In this document: one piece after another, positions 33,160-37,224 of the stretch
How the letters are laid out: each line of letters begins with the position of its first letter
How positions within the stretch are numbered: position 1 is the first letter of the stretch
From: an uncultured Collinsella sp.
GTDB lineage: Bacteria > Actinomycetota > Coriobacteriia > Coriobacteriales > Coriobacteriaceae
Assembly: GCA_900541785.1 (NCBI GenBank)
Contig: UQKY01000017.1
Coordinates: 1-37,224, forward strand
Length of the DNA stretch: 37,224 nt
Direction of reading: 5' to 3'
Position numbers and translations under genes: made by a program
The notes under the pieces: generated by a model
What the model was told of the DNA's origin: nothing
Seen by the model: the letters and a program-made list of their open reading frames with translations, nothing else
The model's database searches: none

Positions 33160-35418
33160 TTACGCATCCTTGGCAGACGACTTAGCAGAAGCAGACTTGG
33201 CCTTGGTAGCGGCCTTTTTGGCAGTCGGCTTCTTGGCCGCGGTAGCCTTAGCAGCAGGCTTTGCGGCAGCCTTGGCCTTGGTCGTCGTAGCCTTTGCCTT
33301 GGCCGGAGCCTTCTTGGCTGCCGCAGGCTTGGGCTTTACCGAGGATGTGCGCTTTTTGGTCGCAGCTTTGGGCTCCTCAACCACCGGCGGCTTATAGCTG
33401 CTGGGACCGCGGCGCTTAAGCACCACGCCAGCCAGGCCGGGCACCTTAATCTCGATAGAGTCCATCTGCCCGTTCCAGGGATAGGGCTCGCTCGAGCAAG
33501 TGTAGGGCTCCTCGCCGGCATATCCGCTGCCGCCAAACTCGGGACGGTCGGAATCGAAGATGACCTCCCAGTCACCCTCGCGCGGCACGCCCACGCGGAA
33601 GCTCTCGTAGCTCGCCGGGTCAAAGTTGATCAGGATCACCAGGTCGTCGTCGATGTCCTCGCCCTGGCGCACAAAGCTCACGATGGACTGCTTGGAGTTG
33701 TCCGCATCGATCCAGGTAAAGCCGTCGTCGGTGTAGCTGCGCTCGTACAGGGCGGGCTCGGCGGTGTACAGGTGGTTGAGCGCCTTGATAAACGCCTGAT
33801 GATGACGGTGAGTCTCGTACTCCTCGGTCAGGAACCACTGGATGGACTCGTAGTAGCGCCACTCAATAAACTGGCCGATCTCGTTGCCCATAAAGTTGAG
33901 CTTGGCACCGGGGTGCGTCATCTGGTAGAAGGCGAGCGTACGCAGGCCGGCAAACTGGCGCCACCAGTCGCCCGGCATGCGGCCGATAAGCGAGCACTTG
34001 CCGTGCACGACCTCGTCGTGGCTCAGCGGACAGATAAAGTTCTCGGTAAAGGCATACATGATGGAGAACGTGAGCAGCCCGTGGTTGCCGGGGCGCCACG
34101 GAAAATCGGTCTGCATGTAGTGCAGGGTGTCGTTCATCCAGCCCATGTCCCACTTGTAGTGGAAGCCCAGGCCGCCGTCCTGCGGCGGATAGGTCACGAG
34201 CGGCCACGCGGTGGACTCCTCGGCCATCATCATCACGTCGGGGTAGTGCGCCTCCACGGCGCAGTTGACCTGACGGATAAACGCGCTGGCGTCCAGGTCC
34301 TCCTCGGTACCGTACTTGTTGAACTTCTTTTGGCCCGGATCGTCGATGCCAAAGTTGAGGTACAGCATGCTGGACACGCCGTCCATGCGGATACCGTCCA
34401 CGTGGAAGTTCTCGAGCCAGTACAGCACGTTGGAGACCAAGAAGGAGCGGACCTCGCCGCGGGCGAAGTCAAACTTGTGCGTGCCCCAGTTGGGGTGAAT
34501 CTCGTGCTCAAACAGCATGTGGCCGTTAAAGGTGGCAAGGCCGTGGGAGTCGGCGCAAAAACCGCCGGGCACCCAGTCCATAATCACGCCAATGCCTGCC
34601 TCGTGGCACGCATCGATAAAGTGCATGAGCTGCTGTGGGTTGCCGTAACGCGACGTGGCGGCGTAATAGCCGGTCGTCTGGTAGCCCCAGGAGCCGTCGA
34701 AGGGATGCTCCATGAGCGGCATGACCTCGATATGCGTATAGCCCATGTCGCGCACGTAGTCCACGAGCTCCACCGACAGGTCGTCGTAGGTGTAGAACTC
34801 GCCGCGCTGTGCGGGGAAGGGATCCATGGGACCGGGGTAGTTGCCGTACTCGTCCGGCTCGCCCTGCGGCGCGTCGCCGTGGCGCTTCCACGAGCCAATA
34901 TGCACCTCGTAGATGTTAAGGGGCTGCGACATGTGGTTGTGGCTGGCGCGGCGCTTGAGCCACGCGGCGTCGTTCCACTTATAGCCATCGAGGGTCCACA
35001 GCACACTCGCCGTACCCGGAGGGCACTCGGCCTTAAAGGCATACGGATCGGCCTTGTAGAGTTTTTCGCCCTCGTTGGTCTCGATAAGGTACTTATAGAG
35101 CTGACCCTGCTCGGCGCCAGGAATAAAGCCTTCCCAAATAGCGCTCGTATGCATGGGCACCAGCGGGTTGGCTTCCTCGTCCCAGTCGTTAAATTCGCCA
35201 ATGACGTGGACGCTCTTTACGTCGGGCGCCCAAACGCAAAAGCGCCAGCCACGCGTACGGTTCTGCGTGTCGGGGTGAGCGCCCATCTTTTCCCAGCTGC
35301 GCTCCCACGTGCCGATGCCAAATAGGTAGACATCGTCTTTGGTGAGCTCCGGTGCATGCGGGGCGGCTTTACGGGTAGCGGGCTTTTTGGTTGCTGGCTT
35401 TAGCTTTGTATCGCTCAC
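33160..35418 (-). CDS. glgB: 1,4-alpha-glucan branching enzyme with Lys/Ala-rich tail
   Basis: A 752-residue protein from the preferred GTG. A short Lys/Pro/Thr/Ala lead (~5-20) precedes a CBM48 domain (~55-140) and a GH13 barrel. The nucleophile is Asp346 in GIRMDGVSS; the acid/base is in MMMAEESTAWP (~400); Asp468 is in PLSHDEVVHGK. Region I reads DWVPGGF; the His usual there (DWVPxHF) is replaced by Gly286. Residues ~679-752 form a Lys/Ala/Thr/Pro tail with no aromatic residue, resembling the basic blocks of the GlgA tail. The enzyme makes alpha-1,6 branches. The start is uncertain: GTG at 35418 has GGGA six bases upstream, while ATGs at 35430/35433 and a TTG at 35478 lack ribosome sites. 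Confidence 0.93.
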   Translation of the reverse strand: MSDTKLKPATKKPATRKAAPHAPELTKDDVYLFGIGTWERSWEKMGAHPDTQNRTRGWRFCVWAPDVKSVHVIGEFNDWDEEANPLVPMHTSAIWEGFIPGAEQGQLYKYLIETNEGEKLYKADPYAFKAECPPGTASVLWTLDGYKWNDAAWLKRRASHNHMSQPLNIYEVHIGSWKRHGDAPQGEPDEYGNYPGPMDPFPAQRGEFYTYDDLSVELVDYVRDMGYTHIEVMPLMEHPFDGSWGYQTTGYYAATSRYGNPQQLMHFIDACHEAGIGVIMDWVPGGFCADSHGLATFNGHMLFEHEIHPNWGTHKFDFARGEVRSFLVSNVLYWLENFHVDGIRMDGVSSMLYLNFGIDDPGQKKFNKYGTEEDLDASAFIRQVNCAVEAHYPDVMMMAEESTAWPLVTYPPQDGGLGFHYKWDMGWMNDTLHYMQTDFPWRPGNHGLLTFSIMYAFTENFICPLSHDEVVHGKCSLIGRMPGDWWRQFAGLRTLAFYQMTHPGAKLNFMGNEIGQFIEWRYYESIQWFLTEEYETHRHHQAFIKALNHLYTAEPALYERSYTDDGFTWIDADNSKQSIVSFVRQGEDIDDDLVILINFDPASYESFRVGVPREGDWEVIFDSDRPEFGGSGYAGEEPYTCSSEPYPWNGQMDSIEIKVPGLAGVVLKRRGPSSYKPPVVEEPKAATKKRTSSVKPKPAAAKKAPAKAKATTTKAKAAAKPAAKATAAKKPTAKKAATKAKSASAKSSAKDA

Positions 35419-35518
35419 GTTTGATCCCATCATGACGCGGCAGCGTGTTGCCTTGGTGACTAGATGCGAAAGGTCCAAGGCTGCACGAATCGAAGGGACG
35501 GCGATAGTTCTATGATTC

Positions 35519-35544
35519 GTTCCACCTCGCGTGCTCGGTGGAAC
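35519..35544 (-). other. Hairpin in the glgB leader
   Basis: GTTCCACC (35519-35526) pairs perfectly with GGTGGAAC (35537-35544). It lies about 100 bases before glgB in the probable leader RNA. No known riboswitch was recognised here. Confidence 0.5.
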
Positions 35545-35630
35545 TTTCGGCAGAAACTACGATAACACCTGTACGTTAGTTTTATGGACGAAAGCGGATT
35601 TGCGGGGGCGTTTAATCGGTAAGCGACATG

Positions 35631-35636
35631 TTTATA
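35631..35636 (-). promoter_or_regulatory. Candidate -10 box of the glycogen operon
   Basis: TATAAA on the minus strand. Just upstream is a near-palindrome CCACGGCA-ATTC-TGCCAGTGG (35638-35658), then the TGGTAAAAC dyad. The -35 is weak (TTTACC at 19 bp), which fits a regulated or activator-dependent promoter. The leader would be about 200 bases. Confidence 0.4.
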
Positions 35637-35654
35637 CCACTGGCAGAATTGCCG

Positions 35655-35680
35655 TGGTAAAACTCTTGACAGTTTTACCA
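35655..35680. promoter_or_regulatory. Perfect dyad TGGTAAAAC-8-GTTTTACCA, candidate operator
   Basis: TGGTAAAAC (35655-35663) and GTTTTACCA (35672-35680) are exact reverse complements separated by eight bases. The spacer and second arm contain TTGACA (35666-35671), a consensus -35 facing the HAD gene, although no matching -10 is seen at 17 bp. The dyad sits in the divergent region between glgB and the HAD gene, so one protein could control both. Confidence 0.6.
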
Positions 35681-35711
35681 ATTAGGGTTTCAAAACTGTT
35701 AGGCTGACGTT

Positions 35712-35743
35712 TGGTAAAACGTTTTTAGTAGGTTGTTTACCAT
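35712..35743. promoter_or_regulatory. Additional TGGTAAAAC and GTTTACCAT sites
   Basis: TGGTAAAAC (35712-35720) and GTTTACCAT (35735-35743) repeat the arms of the dyad at 35655. The same two strings occur upstream of the GH13-GH77 gene. The rest of the 35419-35764 gap holds the glgB leader hairpin and the -10 box described separately. Confidence 0.5.
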
Positions 35744-35764
35744 TTGACATCGAAAGGCTCGTTT

Positions 35765-36454
35765 ATGGACCATATCGCTGCCCCAAGTGTTGCTTTTATT
35801 TTCGATTGCGACGGAACACTGGTTAATAGCTCCCCCGTCTGGGGCCATGCGCAGACCGAGTTATTGCGCCGTCATGGCATTGATGTAACGGTCGACGATT
35901 TTGCCCAGTTTGAACATCTTTCGCTGGAGGACGAGTGCCAGGCCTACCACGACACGTGGGGCATTGGCACGAATGGTGAGGAGCTGTATCGCGAGCTGGG
36001 CGAGATTTTGATTGATGGATACTCCAAGGTGCCGCCGCGCGAGGGCCTGCTTGCATTTTTGGAGCAGGCGAAGGAGGCCGGTATTGCCATGTGCGTGGCC
36101 ACGTCCACGCCGGCCGAACTGGTGCAGTCCGCGCTCTCTGGTGCCGGGCTCGACGCATATTTGGAGTTTGTTACCACGACGGGCGAGGTTGGGCGCTCCA
36201 AGCAGTTCCCCGATGTGTACGCGTTGGCGCTGCGTCGCCTGGAAGAGCGCCACGGGCACAAGTTTGACCGCGCGTGGGTGTTTGAGGACGCCGTCTTTGG
36301 GCTTAAGAGCTCTGGGACCGCTGGATTTAGACGCGTGGGCATCTATGACCCGCACGGCCGTATGGAGCGCAACGAGGTTCGTGATAACTGCGATATCTTT
36401 ATCGATAGCTATGAGGATCTGGATCTGGCCCGCGTTCTTGAGTTTGAGGGTTAG
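35765..36454 (+). CDS. HAD-superfamily phosphatase (beta-phosphoglucomutase-like)
   Basis: A 229-residue haloacid-dehalogenase hydrolase, subfamily IA. Motif 1 FDCDGTLVNSS gives nucleophile Asp14 and acid/base Asp16; motif 2 is VATSTP; the motif 3 Lys is in GRSKQFPDVY; motif 4 is EDAVFGLKS. The helical cap follows motif 1 (~20-90). The sequence resembles phosphatases and beta-phosphoglucomutases; the substrate cannot be assigned. The divergent position from glgB, with shared operator-like sites, makes a sugar phosphate plausible. The start at 35765 has GAAAGG seven bases upstream; an extension to 35744 is not supported. Thiamine pyrophosphokinase follows after nine bases. Confidence 0.88.
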   Translation: MDHIAAPSVAFIFDCDGTLVNSSPVWGHAQTELLRRHGIDVTVDDFAQFEHLSLEDECQAYHDTWGIGTNGEELYRELGEILIDGYSKVPPREGLLAFLEQAKEAGIAMCVATSTPAELVQSALSGAGLDAYLEFVTTTGEVGRSKQFPDVYALALRRLEERHGHKFDRAWVFEDAVFGLKSSGTAGFRRVGIYDPHGRMERNEVRDNCDIFIDSYEDLDLARVLEFEG

Positions 36455-36463
36455 GCGAGGGCC

Positions 36464-37129
36464 GTGTCTTGCAAAGTATTAGTGGTATGCGGATCGCCGG
36501 TGGTGGCGAGCGCGGATCTGCTTCGCCAGCTGGCGGGGGAGTGCGACCACGTTGTCGCCGTGGACCGTGGACTGGACGCGCTGCTGGGTGCGGGACTGGG
36601 CTGCGACGTATATGTGGGAGATGCCGACACGGTGAGCGATGCCGGCCGCGCCCTGGTCGATGCCGCCACCGACTTTGAAGTTGAGCGCCACGACCCGTAC
36701 AAGGACTATACTGACCTGGCATTGGCACTCGATTCTGTCCGCCGCCGTTGGCCGGGTGCGGAAGTGGTTGCGACCTGCGCCACCGGCGGCCGCCCGGACA
36801 TGGCCCTGTCTGTGTTAGGGCTACTGGCAGGCTATGCGGACGCCCCCGTCTGGATCGAAGAAGACGAAGTGACGGCCAGAATTCTGCACCAGGACGAGAC
36901 CTGGACCATCGAAAACGCCGAGGGCAAAACCTTCTCCACCATCGCCATCGCCCCTCGGACGGTCGTAAGCGAACACGGCCTAGAATGGGAGCTAGACCAC
37001 AGCCCCCTCGGCCTGTTAGCCGACACCGGCATCTCTAATGTCGTCAGGAAAACTGCCAAGATCCAAGTCCACCAAGGCGTCGCAATAGCGTATTTGCTGC
37101 ATCAGGGTTTTATCGGGACGGTGGGTTAA
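36464..37129 (+). CDS. Thiamine pyrophosphokinase
   Basis: A 221-residue enzyme that transfers pyrophosphate from ATP to thiamine, making the cofactor TPP. Expected motifs are GDADT (~residues 52-56, metal/ATP), KDYTDLALALDSV (KDxTDxxxAL) and GGRPDMALSVL (the G-x-R-x-D-H region, with Met instead of His). A C-terminal beta domain completes the usual length. The GTG start at 36464 follows GCGAGGG closely; no ATG is better placed. It is probably co-transcribed with the HAD gene. The stop codon lies inside the left arm of a long palindrome, which may end the transcript. Confidence 0.88.
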   Translation: MSCKVLVVCGSPVVASADLLRQLAGECDHVVAVDRGLDALLGAGLGCDVYVGDADTVSDAGRALVDAATDFEVERHDPYKDYTDLALALDSVRRRWPGAEVVATCATGGRPDMALSVLGLLAGYADAPVWIEEDEVTARILHQDETWTIENAEGKTFSTIAIAPRTVVSEHGLEWELDHSPLGLLADTGISNVVRKTAKIQVHQGVAIAYLLHQGFIGTVG

Positions 37130-37176
37130 TTGACTGATTTTGCCGAAGTCAAAATCAGTCAATTCAGCCCCGTCCC
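37115..37176. repeat. Long palindrome overlapping the end of the thiamine pyrophosphokinase gene
   Basis: The left arm 37115-37142 and right arm 37150-37176 pair through GGGACGG/CCGTCCC and through a perfect 15-bp inner part (AATTGACTGATTTTG and its complement), with a few mismatches between. The loop is CCGAAGT. The last 15 coding bases, including the TAA stop, are in the left arm. The right arm shares GTCAATTCAGCCCCGT with 20520-20535. A small AACCC/GGGTT hairpin (37182-37197) follows; nothing else is seen to the window end. Confidence 0.9.
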
Positions 37177-37224
37177 AGGAAAACCCGTAAGTGGGTTGAT
37201 TTTCAATCTCAACGCAACAGCCTG

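Noticed and set aside
36380..36463. A TPP riboswitch before thiamine pyrophosphokinase
   Set aside because: Only nine bases separate it from the HAD gene and no CUGAGA-type core is present.

Overview
This window is a high-GC bacterial chromosome segment. Gene content (GlgC/GlgD pair, iron-sulfur serine dehydratase, radical SAM enzyme, no respiratory genes) and codon style suggest an anaerobic actinobacterium of the Coriobacteriia, probably Collinsella or a close relative. That placement is inference from gene style; no 16S or marker search was possible.

Layout. (1) 1-7.6 kb: the 3' end of a tRNA-Glu with its terminator, a flippase-like membrane protein, a TetR regulator, a convergent radical SAM/SPASM-like enzyme, and a three-gene MacAB-type export operon (adaptor, ATPase, permease) on the minus strand. 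(2) 7.6-12.7 kb, minus strand: an L,D-transpeptidase, a single-chain L-serine dehydratase and metK. (3) 13.0-20.2 kb, plus strand: gltX, priA, def, fmt and rsmB, a translation/replication housekeeping block. (4) 20.2-22.0 kb: a repeat-rich gap containing a 1.3-kb IS3-type insertion sequence. (5) 22.0-35.4 kb, minus strand: a glycogen locus read glgB, glgP, glgC, glgD, glgA, then a giant GH13-GH77 fusion and a small FmdB-type zinc ribbon. (6) 35.8-37.1 kb, plus strand: a HAD phosphatase and thiamine pyrophosphokinase.

How it works together. GlgC/GlgD make ADP-glucose, GlgA polymerises it, GlgB branches it, GlgP releases glucose-1-phosphate, and the GH13-GH77 fusion would hydrolyse and rearrange the leftover maltodextrins. 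This is a complete glycogen storage and recovery cycle. A shared motif (TGGTAAAAC, also inverted) lies upstream of glgB and again upstream of the fusion gene, suggesting one regulator for both.

Most unusual points. GlgA carries a ~280-residue tail with no aromatic residues and alternating acidic and Lys/Thr/Ala-rich blocks, like histone H1. GlgB in the same operon carries a similar 74-residue tail. A family of four 65-bp hairpin repeats of exactly constant length is scattered between genes; one copy is split by the IS, and removing the IS plus one 3-bp duplication restores exactly 65 bp. The IS transposase has Asn where the first catalytic Asp is expected. Several gaps also hold very long near-perfect inverted repeats with 25-33-bp arms.
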